Shown in pieces: positions 34,040 through 44,932 of a DNA stretch of 64,000 nt (position 1 is the stretch's first letter; each line of letters starts with the position of its first letter). The stretch spans positions 80,064,178 through 80,128,177 of the forward strand of contig NC_083875.1 in the NCBI RefSeq assembly GCF_032452875.1, in the 5' to 3' direction. The notes under the pieces are model-generated. The model was not told the origin of the DNA, did no database searches, and worked only from the letters and a program-made list of their open reading frames with translations. This DNA comes from Bos javanicus. Its lineage: Eukaryota; Chordata; Mammalia; Artiodactyla; Bovidae. The position numbers and the translations under genes are program-made.

Positions 34040-34789
34040 TGATGGGTGGGGCCGTGCTTAGTAAATCTTTAATCCAATTTTCTGTTGAGGGGCTGGGCTG
34101 TGTTTGCTTCCTGTTGTTTGACCTGAGGCCAAACTGATGGAGGTAATGAAGATGATGGCAACTTCCTTCAAAAGGTCCCATGCATGTACTGCTGCACTCA
34201 ATGCCCCCAACCCTGTAGCAGGCCACTGCTGAACCATGCCTCCACCAGACTCCTGGACACTCATGAGCAAGTCTGAGTCAGTCTCTTGTGGGGTCACTGC
34301 TCCTTTCTCCTGGGTCCTGGTGTGCACAACATTTTGTTTGTGCCCTCCAAGAGCCTGTTTCCCTAGTCCTGTGTAAGTTCTGGTGGCTCTGTGGAGGGGT
34401 TAATGGCGACCTCCTCCAAGAGGGCTTATGCCATACCCAATTCTACTGCACCCAGAGCCCCTGTCCCTGCAGTAGTCCACAGTTGACCCACACTTCCACA
34501 GGAGACACTCAAACACAGTTCTGTCTCAGTCTCGGTGGAGCCTCGGGTCCTGGTGTGCACAAGGTTTGTTTGAGCCCTCTGAGCATCTCTGGTAGGTATG
34601 GGGTTTGATTTTAAACATGATTTTGCCCCTCCTACAGTCTTGCTGGGGCTTCTCCTTCACCCTTGGATGTGGGGTATCTCCTCCAAGCCGCTTTGGTCTC
34701 TTGTTTGTTAATGTGCTTTCCTCCAAGGAGTTGAGGATGTTCTACAGAAACGTTAGCAACAAGGTCAACTAGGGTTTGGGCAGGAGGAT
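34040..34789 (-). repeat. Probable LINE 5' UTR-like antisense sequence with two diverged internal repeats
   Basis: The end part (GGATGTGGGGTATCTCCTCC at 34666-34685) resembles CATGGGGTATCTCCTCTCGG of the BovB 5' UTR-like segment at 28620. Two copies of a unit ending GGTCCTGGTGTGCACAA occur at about 34217-34330 and 34468-34564. Which LINE it belongs to is uncertain. Confidence 0.4.
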
Positions 34790-34866
34790 CATTTGTTGTT
34801 GTTCAGTCACTCAGTCATGTCCCACTCTTTTCGACCCCATGGACTGCAGCATGCCAGGCTTCTCCA
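34790..34866 (-). mobile_element. BovB 3'-end fragment, antisense
   Basis: TTGTTGTTGTTCAGTCACTC to GCATGCCAGGCTTCTCC is the terminal ~75 bp of BovB on the minus strand. It directly abuts the 5' UTR of a sense BovB. Confidence 0.85.
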
Positions 34867-37800
34867 TCAGAGGGCAGGCAGAATGAAAACCACAATCACA
34901 GGAAACTAACCAATCTGATCACATGGACCACAGCCTTGTCTAACAATGAAACTATGAGCCATGCTGTGTAGGGCCACCCAAGATGGATGGGTCATGGTGG
35001 AGAGCTCTAACAAAATGTGGTCCACTGGAGAAGGGTATGGCAAACCACTTCAGTGTTCTTGCCTTGAGAACCCAATGAACAGCATGAAAAGGCAAAAAGA
35101 TAGGATACTGAAAGAGGAACTGGCCAGATCAGTAGGTACTCAATATGCTACTGGAGATAAGTGGATAAATAACTCCAGAAAGAAGGAAGAGACAGAGCCA
35201 AAGCAAAAACAACTCCCAGTTGTGGATGTGACTGGTGTGATGGAAGTTAAGTCCAATGCTGTAAAGATCAACATTGTATCCAAACCTGGAATGTTAGGCC
35301 CATGAATCAAGGCAAATTGGAAGTGGTCAAACAGGAGAGGGCAAGAGTGAACATCCACAGTTTAGGAATCCGCGAACTAAAATGAACTGGAATGGGTGAA
35401 TTTAACTCAGATGACCATTATATCTACTACTGTGGGCAGGAAACCCTTAGAGGAATGGAGTAGCCATCATAGTCAATAAAAGAGTCCAAAATGCAGTATT
35501 TGGATACAATCTCAAAAATGACAGAATAATCTCTGTTCATTTCCAAGGCAAACCATTCAATATCACAGTAACCCAAGTCTATGCCCCGACTAGTAATGCT
35601 GAAAAAGCTGAACGTTTCTATGAAGACCTGCAAGACCTTCTAGAACTAACACCTGAAAAAGATGTCCTTTTCATTATAGGGGATTGGAATGCAAAAGTAG
35701 GAGGTCAAGAGATACTTGGAGTAACAGGCAAGTTTCGCCTTGGAGTACAGAATGAAGCAGGGAAAAGGCTAATAGAGTTTTGCCAAGAGAACACATTGGT
35801 CATAGCAAACACCCTCTTCCAACAACACAAGAGAAGAATCTACACATGGACATCAGCAGATGGTCAATTCTGAAATCAGATTGATTATATTATTTCCAGC
35901 CAAAGATGGAGAAGCTCCATACAGTCAGCAAAAACAAGACAGGGAGCTGACTGTGGCTCAGATCATGAACTCCTTATTGCCAAGTTCAGACTTAAATTGA
36001 AGAAAGTAGGGAAAACCACTAGACCATTTAGGTATGACCTGAATCAGATCCCTTATGATTATACAGTGGAAGTGAGAAATAGATTTAAGGGAGTAGATCT
36101 GATAGACAGATGCCTGATAAACTATGGATGAAGGTTTGTGACATTGTACAGGAGGCGGGATCAAGACCATCTCCCAGAAAAAGAAATGCAAAAAGGCAAA
36201 ATGGTTGTCTGAGGAGGCCTTACAATAGCTATGAAAAGAAGAGAAGCTAAAGGCAAAGGAGAAAAGGAAAGATATACCCATTTGAATGCAGAGTTCCAAC
36301 GAATAGCAAGGAGAGATAAGAAAGCCTCTCTAAGTGAACAATGTAAAGAAATAGAGGAAAACAATAGAATGGGAAAGACTGGTTATCTTTTCAACAATAT
36401 TATAGATACAAAGGGAACATTTCATGCAAAGATAGGTACAATAAAGGACAGAAATGGTATACACCTAGCAGAAGAAGAAGCTATTAAGAAGAGGTGGCAA
36501 GAATACACAGAAGAACTATAGAAAAAAAGATCTTCATGTCACAGAAAATCAAGATGGTGTGATCACTCACCTAGAGCCAGACATCCTGGAATGTGAAGTC
36601 AAGTGGGCCTTAGGAATCATCACTACCAACAAAGTTAGTGGAGGTGATGGAATTCCAGTTGAGTTATTTCAAATCGTGAAAGATGATCCTGTGAAAGTGC
36701 TGCACTCAATATGCCAGCAAATCTGGAAAACTCAGCAGTGGCCACGGGACTGGAAAAGGTCAGTGTTCATTCCAATCCCTAAGAAAGGCAATGCCAAAGA
36801 ATGTTCAAACTACTGCACAATTGCACCCATCACACTTGCTAACACAGTAATGCTCAAAATTCTCCAAGCCAGGCTTCAGGAATAAGTGAACCGTGAACTT
36901 CCAGATGTTCAATCTGGATTTAGAAAAGGCAGAGGAACCAGAGATCAAATTGCCAACATCTGTTGGATCATCAAAAAAGCAAGAGTTCCAGAAAGACATC
37001 TACTTCTGCCTTATTGACTATGCCAAAGCCTTTGACTGTGTGGATCACAATAAACTGTGGAAAATTCTTCACAAGAGGGAATACCAGACCATTTCACCTG
37101 CCTCCTGAGAAATCTGTATGCAGATAAAGAAGCAACAATTAGAACTGTACATGGAACAACAGACTGGTTCCAAATCGCAAAAGGAGTACATCAAGGCTGT
37201 ATATTGTCATGCTGCTTATTTAACTTATATGCAGAGTACATCATGAGAAATCCTGGACTGGATGAAGCACAAGTTGGAATCAAGATTGCTGGGAGAAATA
37301 TCAATAACCTCAGATATGCAGATGATACCACACTTATGACAGAAAGTGAAGAACTAAAGAGCCTCTTGATGAAAGTGAAAGAAGAGAGTGAAAAGTTTGG
37401 TTAAAGCTCAACATTCAGGAAACTAAGATCATGACATCTGGTCCCATTATTTCATGGCAAATAGATGGGGTAACAGTGGAAACAGTGACAAACTTGATTT
37501 GTTTGGGCTCCAAAATCACTGCAGATGGTGACTGCAGCCATGAAATTAAAAGATGCTTACTCCTTAGATGAAAAGCTATGACCAAACTAGGCAGCATATT
37601 AAAAAGCAGAGACATTATTTTGCCAACAAATATCTATCTAGTCAAGGCTATGGTTTTTCCAGTAGTCATGTATGGATGTGAGATTTGGACTATAAAAAAG
37701 CTTAGTACCAAGGAAATGATGAACTGTGATGTTGGAGAAGACTCTTGAGAGTCACTTGGACTGCAAGGAGATCCAACCACTCCATCCTAAAGGAGATCAG

Positions 37801-38082
37801 TCCTGAATATTCATTGGAAGGACTCATGCTGAAGCTGAAACTCCAATACTTTGGCCACCTGATGCAAAGAACTGACTCATTGGAAAAGACCCTGATGCTG
37901 GGAATGATTGAAGGCAGAGGAGAAGGGGATGAGAGAGGATGAGATGGTTGGATGGCATCACCGACTCAATGGACATGAGTTTGAGTGAACTCCGGGTTTG
38001 GTGATGGACAGGGAGACCTGGCATGCTGCAGTCCATGAGGTCACAAAGAGTTGGACAAGACTGAGTGACTGAACTGAACTGA
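34867..38082 (+). mobile_element. Near full-length BovB LINE, dead subfamily copy B
   Basis: About 3.2 kb, the usual BovB length. The 5' UTR starts near 34867. The endonuclease region carries GDWNAKVG at about 35678-35700 and SDHELL at about 35957. The linker is at 36231-36521 and the reverse transcriptase carries YADD at 37315-37326. The 3' end reads GACTGAACTGAACTGA near 38082. Many breaks: TAG at the LYKK position (36519-36521), an extra A at 36522-36528, TAA at 36883-36885, and indels near 37070 and 37400. Not coding. Confidence 0.92.
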
Positions 38083-38176
38083 TAACTCCCTAATTGGGGG
38101 TTATATTTCCATAAACTCTTTAACTGATAATCCATGGGCTTATCTTGTCGCTCCATTGGTAAAGAATCTGCCTGCA

Positions 38177-39869
38177 CAAAAATATACAATGGAAAAAGAC
38201 AATTTCTTTAAAAAGTGGTGCTGAGAAAACTGGTCAACCACTTGTTAAAGAATGAAACTAGAAAACTTTCTAACACCATACACAAAAATAAACTCAAAAT
38301 GGATTAAACATCTAAATTAAGACCAGAAACGATAAACTCCTATAGGAAAACATAGGCAAAACACTCTGACATAAATCACAGCAAGATCCTCTATGATCCA
38401 CCTCACAGAGTAAAGGAAATAAAAGCAAAAATAAACAAATGGGACTTAATTAAACTTAAAAGCTTTTGCACAATGAAGGAAACTATAAGCAAGGTGAAAA
38501 GACAGCTTTCAGAATGGGAGAAAACAATAGCAAATGAAGCAACTGTCAAAGAATTAATCTCAAAAATATACAAGCAGCTCATACAGCTCAATACCAGAAA
38601 AATAAAGGACCCAGTCAAAAAATGGGCCAAAGATCTAAACAGACATTTCCCCAAAGAAGACATACAGATGGCTAACAAACACATGAGAAGATGTTCAACA
38701 TCACTCATTATCAGAGAAATGCAAATCAAAACCACAATGAGGTACCATCTCACGCCAGTCAGAATGGCTGCCCTTAATAAGTCTACAAACAATAAATGCT
38801 GGAGAGGGTGTGGAGAAAAGGGAACCCTCTTACACTGTTGGTGGGAATGCAAACAAGTACAGCTACTATGGAGAACAGTGAGGAGATTCCTTAAAAAACT
38901 GGAAATAGAACTGCCTTATGATCCAGCAATCCCACTGCTGGGGATGCACACCAAGGAAACCAGAATTGAAAGAGACATGTGTACCCCAGTGTTCATCACA
39001 GCACTGTTTACAATAGCTAGGACATGGAAGCAACCTAGACATCTATTAGCAGACAAATGGATAAGCAAGTTGTGGTACATATACACAATGGACTATTACT
39101 CAGCCATTAAAAAGAATGCATTTGAATCAGTTCTAATGAGGTGGATGAAACTGGAGCCCATTATACAGAGTGAAGTTTAAGTCAGAAAGAAAAGCACCAA
39201 TACAGTATCAGTTCAGTTCAGTTCAGTCGCTCAGTCGTGTCGGACTCTTTGCGACCCCATGAATCGCAGCACGCCAGGCCTCCCTGTCCATCACCAACTC
39301 CCGGAGTTCACTCAAACTCATGTCCATCGAGTCGGTGATGCCATCCAACCATCTCATCCTCTGTCGTCCCCTTCTCCTCCTGCCCCCAATCCCTCCCAGC
39401 ATCAGAGTCTTTTCCAATGAGTCAACTCTTCTTATGAGGTGGCCAAATTACTGGAGTTCATATTAATGCATATATATGGAATTTAGAAAGATGGTAATGA
39501 CGACCCTACACGTGATGGTAGAGACACAGATAAAAAGAACAGAATTTTGAACTCTGTGCGAGAAGGTGAGGGTAGGATGATTTGAGAGAATAGGATTGAA
39601 ACATGTATATTACCATATGTGAAATAGATGGTTTGATGCATGTTCAATGTATCCATTGAACAGTCCAAGTTCGATGCATGAAACAGGGCACTCAAAGCCG
39701 GTACACTGGGACAACCCAGAGGGATGGGATGGGAAATGAGGTGGGAGGGGGATTTGGGATGGGGGACACATGTACACCCATGGCTGATTCATGTCAATGT
39801 ATGGCAAAAACCACCACAATATTGTAAAGTAATTAGCCTCCAATTAAAATAAATAAATAAACACATAAA
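38177..39869 (+). mobile_element. 5'-truncated L1 inserted in Bov-tA
   Basis: Starts in the L1 ORF2 C-terminal region, has a 235-codon open segment (38473-39180), a 3' UTR and an AAATAAATAAATAAAC tail. The target duplication is AAAGAATCTGCCTGCA (38161-38176) against AAAGAATCCACCTGCA (39870-39885), two mismatches. It is interrupted by a BovB piece at 39209-39460. Confidence 0.93.
39209..39460 (-). mobile_element. BovB 3' end inserted in the L1
   Basis: CAGTTCAGTTCAGTTCAGTCG to ACTGGAGTTC is the antisense BovB 3' end, 252 bp. The L1 reads through as ACAGTAT...TATTAATGCATATATATGG on either side; at most a 3-bp duplication is visible. Confidence 0.93.
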
Positions 39870-40129
39870 AAAGAATCCACCTGCAATGCAGAAGACCTGG
39901 ATCTGATCCCTGGGTTGGGAAGATCCCCTGGAGAAGGGAAAGGCTACCCACTCCACTCCAGTATTCTGGCCTGGAGAATTCCATGGACTGTATAGTACAT
40001 GGGTTTGCAGAGTTGGACATGACTAAACCAATTTCACTTTTTCACTTTTCCATGGGTGAGAGGGGCTAGGACTGTAATGTACTGAGCATGCACTCTAAGC
40101 TGATGCTGCTTGCCTGCAGTTAGCTCAGC

Positions 40130-40396
40130 TGCTGCTGCGTCACTTGAGTTGTGTCCAACTCTGTGTGACCCCATAGACGGCAGCCCACCCGGCTCTGTTG
40201 TCCCTGGGATTCTCCAGGCAAAAACACTGGAGTGTGTTGCCATTTCCTTCTCCAATGCATGAAAGTGAAAAGTTAAAGTGAGGTTGCTCAGTCGTGTCTG
40301 ACTCCTTGCGATCCCATGGACTGCAGCCTACCAGGATCCTCCATCCATGGGATTTTCCAGGCAAGAGTACTGGAGTGGGTTGCCATTGCCTCCTCC
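40130..40396 (-). mobile_element. Bov-A2 SINE
   Basis: Two antisense Bov-A units separated by the GCATGAAAGTGAAAAG linker. Flanked by a perfect 11-bp duplication GTTAGCTCAGC (40119-40129, 40397-40407). Confidence 0.95.
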
Positions 40397-40434
40397 GTTA
40401 GCTCAGCAACTGACTCCCAGTTCTGAGCTTGTTC

Positions 40435-40555
40435 TAGAGAAGGGAAACAGGCTGAGAGAAGTTACTTAACCTGTGCTAGGTCTCAAGACTGCAAAATGAC
40501 AGAACTCATGATTCAATCCAGGTGTATCTCACTCCTGACATATGTGGCACACCAG
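40435..40555 (+). mobile_element. MIR SINE
   Basis: AGGGAAACAGGCTGAGAGAAG followed by TTACTTAACCTGTGCTAGGTC and ATTCAATCCAGGTGTATCTC is the MIR core in order. Confidence 0.6.
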
Positions 40556-41787
40556 CCTCCTACAAATAGCACAAACTAAGCATCAGTATCGTGTTTGTGT
40601 TTATTCCACCCTGAAGCTGTCTCTCTGGCCCGAGGCGTGTCTGTCTGAGGCACAAATGTGATGCTGGTAGTTAAAGACGGTAAAGAGCTTTGCAGGCAGT
40701 GAATGTCCTTACAGCTGTTAGATGGCAGGGGAATTACCAGGCGCTTAACATCACAGGCTTCCGCATTTCTTGATCTCAGCCTCCAAAACAAGAAAGGCTG
40801 GTTTTTTAAGATATGTCTTGCTGAGTGAAATCTAGGAAGTTCTGGAAACCTAAGGGACATCTGATCTTGCAGGGATTTTTCCAACCCTATTCTACCCTCT
40901 CCTCTTTGAGGGGAAAAAAAAAAAGCCATTCTTGTGGGTCCAAAGATAGAAGGCAGGGCCCACCCTTCGTCTCTTGGAAGAAATTCCTCAAGGGGTATTT
41001 TAGTCACAGTGGCCTGAGCCCCACAGTTAACATCCCGTATGGAAGACTGACTGGGCTTCTAAACCTGATCTAACCGTGATCAAGCATTGGCTCTGCCTCC
41101 CCCTGAAGCTCCCTCCATAGCAGCTGATGGCCTATGTGTCACACAGGGTGCCACCAAGTGACCACACAGGACACCCAGGGGCTGAAGCAGCGCTGGGATG
41201 AACAGGATGCAGGACAGAGAGGACATGATACGGCTGTAGGAGTTATTCTGCCAAATAACCATGTGCTTGGTGCTAAGTGAATATCAAAGATGACAGTGCT
41301 CCTGAGTTCCACAACCTTTCACTATAGTGCAAGCAACAAACCAAAACCCAGACACCAGCACAAACACTGCTAATGCGATTGGCCAAAAGTCACAAAATGG
41401 TAGCCTGCTGGGGTTGGTGTGTTAGGGGAGTCCCTCCCACTTCACCTAAAGCCTTCCTCACGCTGGCTCCACCCTCAGATCTCATTTGGGGTTTGGCAGT
41501 AGCTTCCTCCTGCCTTCTTCATGTAGCCTTCTCCAGCTCCACAGGGGAGCCACGGCGACACTTCACAATGTAGTTGTTTTCATGACCCCCTTGGGAAAGC
41601 CTTAGCGGCTCCCAGCACCCAAAGAACTGAGTCAGTCCCAGGTCCTGGGCCCACCTGCCCGTCTCCTGCACCTTGTTCCTCATAGTCTTCTAAGTGTCTA
41701 GTTTCCTAGCGTGCTTTTAACCCTCTTTTGTTCATTCTCTTCCGTCTTTCCCCTCTAAGACTCAGCTCACACGTCATAACCTCTTAG
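40556..41787. other. About 1.2 kb with no recognised gene or repeat
   Basis: Short open frames on both strands (e.g. 40576-41007 minus) have no family resemblance. An A13 run lies at 40913-40925. Confidence 0.4.
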
Positions 41788-41844
41788 ATACATTTTTAGA
41801 AGTGCACCTGCAATCTCGGTTCTTATCACCTGTGAAAAAGTGGA

Positions 41845-42043
41845 AGTGTTAGTTGCTCAGTCATCTTTGTGACTCCATGGACTACAGCCCGCCAGGCTCC
41901 TCTGTCCATGGAATTCTACAGGCGAGAATATTGGAGTGGAAAAAAAAAAAAATACTGGAGTGGGTAGCTATTCCCTTCTCTAGGGATCTTCCTGACCTTG
42001 AACCCAGGTCACCTGCATGGCAGACAGATTCTTTACTGTCTGA
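41845..42043 (-). mobile_element. Bov-tA SINE (first of a tandem pair)
   Basis: Antisense Bov-A tail, then an internal A13 run at 41940-41952 that duplicates the ATTGGAGTGG/ACTGGAGTGG site, then the tRNA head complement to TCTTTACTGTCTGAA. Confidence 0.88.
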
Positions 42044-42249
42044 AGTAAAGTGAAATGAAGTCACTCAGTCGTGTCCAACTCTTTGCGAACCCGTGGACTG
42101 TAGCCTACCAGGCTTCTCCGTCCATGGGATTCTCCAGGCAAGAATACTGGAGTGGGTTACCATTTCCTTCTTCAGGGGATCTTCCCGACCCAGGGATCGA
42201 ACCCGGGTCTCCCACATTGGAGGCAGACGCTTTAACCTCTGAGCCACAT
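42044..42249 (-). mobile_element. Bov-tA SINE (second of a tandem pair)
   Basis: Same orientation as its neighbour and directly joined to it: AGTCACTCAGTCGTGTCC... to CCAGGGATCGAACCCGGG and CTTTAACCTCTGAGCCAC. Better preserved than the first. Confidence 0.92.
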
Positions 42250-42339
42250 CCTTAAATAAATACCTTTTTAGAAGTGCATCTGCAATCTCAGTTATCATGT
42301 GTAGTGTGACCTAACTGTGGGGGTCATGGGGTTGGAGTT

Positions 42340-42535
42340 AGATTGCTGTGGCTTGCTGTCCTGACTCAACTACTTACCATGTGACCTTAGGTCAACTATC
42401 AATATTTTATCCATGCTATACTTCAGTTTCTCATTTATGAAAAAGACAGTCATCAGTTACTTTACTGGGCTGTCGTGAAGAGTATGCTAATCAGAACAGT
42501 TCCTGGCATGAAGCAAGTATGGAATAAATACTATT
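42340..42535 (+). mobile_element. MIR SINE
   Basis: TACTTACCATGTGACCTTAGG, CTTCAGTTTCTCATTTATG, GGCTGTCGTGAAGAGTATG and GTTCCTGGCATGAAGCAAG are in MIR order. Confidence 0.65.
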
Positions 42536-43109
42536 AGCCTTTACCTACCATTTTATTTTACTTACCCTATTCATTGGTGTCTGTCTAATTTGTCAATGCT
42601 GAGATCTTTGAGATCAGAGCCTGTCTCTGGTTATCTTTGACGTTTCAGGGATGGGAGAGACCAGGTGCTTACAAATACGCCTGAAGGTAACTGCTAAGCA
42701 GCTTTGTGTAGGAGATGAACATAAAGCTCAAGTCACAGAGTTGGAAAAGGCATTCCATATCAGGAGTAATACCACATGAGAAAGGAAAGAACAAATCTGC
42801 GTGGGAGGGTGTAGGCAGCAGTTTGGATGAAGTGAACCCTTAGAATGAAATGGGGAAAGACAATGCACGAGAGGCTGAGGATGAGGATGAGGACTCTGGA
42901 GCCCAGAGCAGTCTGAAATGGTCTGTCAAAAGGCTGCACAAGGAACCCAGCTACTGAAAGAGTGGATGGAACAGAATTGGGTGTGGAAAATCCTGGCGGC
43001 AGGGAGACTGGTTAGAAAAATCCAGCATTACCTACTAGTAGCAACGATGGCTCTACTCCCAAATCCTGCTGTCTTAAAAGAAAAGCCAACTTTATGATCA
43101 CAAAGAGGC
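42536..43109. other. Spacer downstream of ISCA1, no recognised feature
   Basis: Possible old-repeat remnants, none assignable. It separates the MIR from the ISCA1 polyadenylation site. Confidence 0.4.
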
Positions 43110-43126
43110 TACTTTTCTTTTTTTTT

Positions 43127-43132
43127 TTTATT
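43127..43132 (-). terminator. ISCA1: ISCA1 polyadenylation signal AATAAA
   Basis: TTTATT on the plus strand gives AATAAA on the gene strand, followed within 5-20 nt by a T/A-rich run. Cleavage is expected around 43100-43118. This gives a 3' UTR of about 1.65 kb. Confidence 0.7.
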
Positions 43133-44783
43133 GGCAATTCAATCTCTACATATATACAGTATTGCATAAATTATAAGTGGGTTGACAATTATAGTAACAA
43201 TACAAATTCATAAGCATTTACATAAAGCTGCTGCTCTAGGTTTTGGGGCATCTTGTGCCAGGTACCTTAGTAAATATGTCAAACATAAAGGAACTCGGCT
43301 ACTTCAATTCATAAGAACAGGCCTTCAAAAGCAGCAAATATGTCATCTCATAGAATACTTAATAAGTCAAATCCAGGAAAATTGATAACTAAAGGACAAA
43401 AGGAACATTCTTTAAGAAAGCGTGGCGATAAAAATGTTAGGTTAAAATATTAGGCTTACACTTTTAGCAACTGGACTTAGGATCCAGAAAGTGTACACAT
43501 GCTGGGAATTACAAGAAAAGATGTCCGTGTTCTGCTTCACAATCACTACCACATTCCAAAAGAACAATTCTGGGTTGCTACAGTGTCCTCTTCCCTGCTA
43601 GTATGAACTACTGTTCCAAGTCTTAGTGAAACAAGATGGTGATTCACATAAATGGGTTTTAAAATAAGACTCTTCTCACCCCAAATAAAATAAAGCTAAA
43701 TATGCTCTCCAAATTACAAGGAAATCTAATCAAAATGCTGACCAGGTAAAGAAGCCAGATCACCCATTTACCTCCACTGACTGCCTCAGAACACAGAGCT
43801 GGTGTGGCACCTCCAAGACAGGAGATGTAGGTGGTCCCGCTCTGCCCCAATCCAGCCTGCAGTGTCGGGGGACAAAAGCCCATCAGCATTCTTCTGGTTT
43901 TATTCCCCAGGTAAAGAATTGAGTGAATGGGTTAGATGGCTTTTCAGAGAACTTCCTGCTGTTTTTTTTTGGCCTTGCCATGCAGCATTTTGGGATCTTA
44001 TTTCCCTGATCAGGGATGGAACCCATGACCCCTGCAGTGGAAGCGGGGAATCTTAACCACTGGACCACCAGGGAAGTCCCTTAAAGAGACTTTAAGAGAA
44101 AGGATCTGAGTCAGCTTGAGGTCTCACCTCTGGGCAGACACTTAAGAGTGGCAAAAGAAATGGACTTAAAAACAGGTGGTGAAGTATCTACCTTCTGATC
44201 TCATCACTGGGAACTGTTCGGCACTATAGTTCAAGGAAAGCTTTGTCCACTATTTTAATCTAACGGCTGGGGATGCTACAGGGTGATAAGCAAATGAGGC
44301 ATCTGACGCTCAAATTCTGGATGAAAAATGTAGGAACACGATGCCAAGTCTGGGTAGGAAAACAGTACACCATCACAGAACACCAGCAGTCTGGACTTCT
44401 TGCCTCTGAAGGGAAGTGAAAGATCTACCAAAGCACAGCTGTTAAGAATACGTTTTCTGAAATCCTCCCAGGAAGGCCACTTTCATGGAACCAGTTCTAA
44501 CAGAAAGGATGCAGGAAGGAGAATTTAACTTTTTCTTTACAGATCAGAAAGATGACCCAAAGAGAGCAATGGATTCTCATTTTCTGTCTCGTATATAGAA
44601 CAAAAGTATCAATTCTCTGGAATCTAACACACTGGCTTCATTTTCGAATGCATCACTTTATTTTCCTTGGAAGGCAGCCATACATTACACACCTTAATCA
44701 CGTGACAGTCACATGGTTTCTTCAATAAGCCCCAGAGCTTCCACAGGTCTCCGGCGGCCTACAGCCCGAGCAGTCCTGAGGAG
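43133..44783 (-). other. ISCA1: ISCA1 3' UTR
   Basis: Runs from the stop codon to the AATAAA, with no further recognised exon. It includes a CHR SINE in the sense orientation at 43955-44080. The extent is inferred from the signal, not from transcript data. Confidence 0.65.
43955..44080 (-). mobile_element. CHR-type SINE in the ISCA1 3' UTR
   Basis: The antisense text CCTGATCAGGGATGGAACCC and CTTAACCACTGGACCACCAGGGAAGTCCC means the element lies in the same orientation as ISCA1. It would be transcribed in the sense direction. Confidence 0.88.
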
Positions 44784-44932
44784 TCAAATGTTAAAGCTTT
44801 CTCCACAGCCACATGTTCCTTTGATGTTTGGGTTATTGAACACAAACTCACTGGATAATTTGTCTTCAACATAGTCCATTTCTGTTCCTAACAGTGTTAG
44901 CTGTGCTTTCTTCTCGATGAACACTCTGACTC
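44784..44932 (-). CDS. ISCA1: ISCA1 coding exon 4
   Basis: Starts after TTCTCCCTCAG (44933-44934 is the AG) in phase 1, completing a GGA codon with the last G of exon 3. Encodes GVRVFIEKKAQLTLLG through the C-terminal CGCGESFNI, including ligands Cys121 and Cys123, and ends at TGA 44784-44786. Confidence 0.97.

Larger units (their letters stand above)
38136..40035 (+). mobile_element. Bov-tA SINE split by an L1
   Basis: The head GGGCTTATCTTGTCGCTCC...CTGCCTGCA (38136-38176) continues after the L1 with CCTGCAATGCAGAAGACCTGG and a Bov-A tail (39886-40035) ending in TTTCACTTTTTCACTTTTC. The two halves read as one element. Confidence 0.9.
41788..42297. repeat. Long imperfect direct repeats flanking two tandem SINEs
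   Basis: 41788-41828 and 42260-42297 share about 38 positions (TTTTTAGAAGTGCAYCTGCAATCTC core) with a few differences and a 3-bp gap. This is far longer than the usual 7-20 bp LINE target duplication. Confidence 0.85.
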
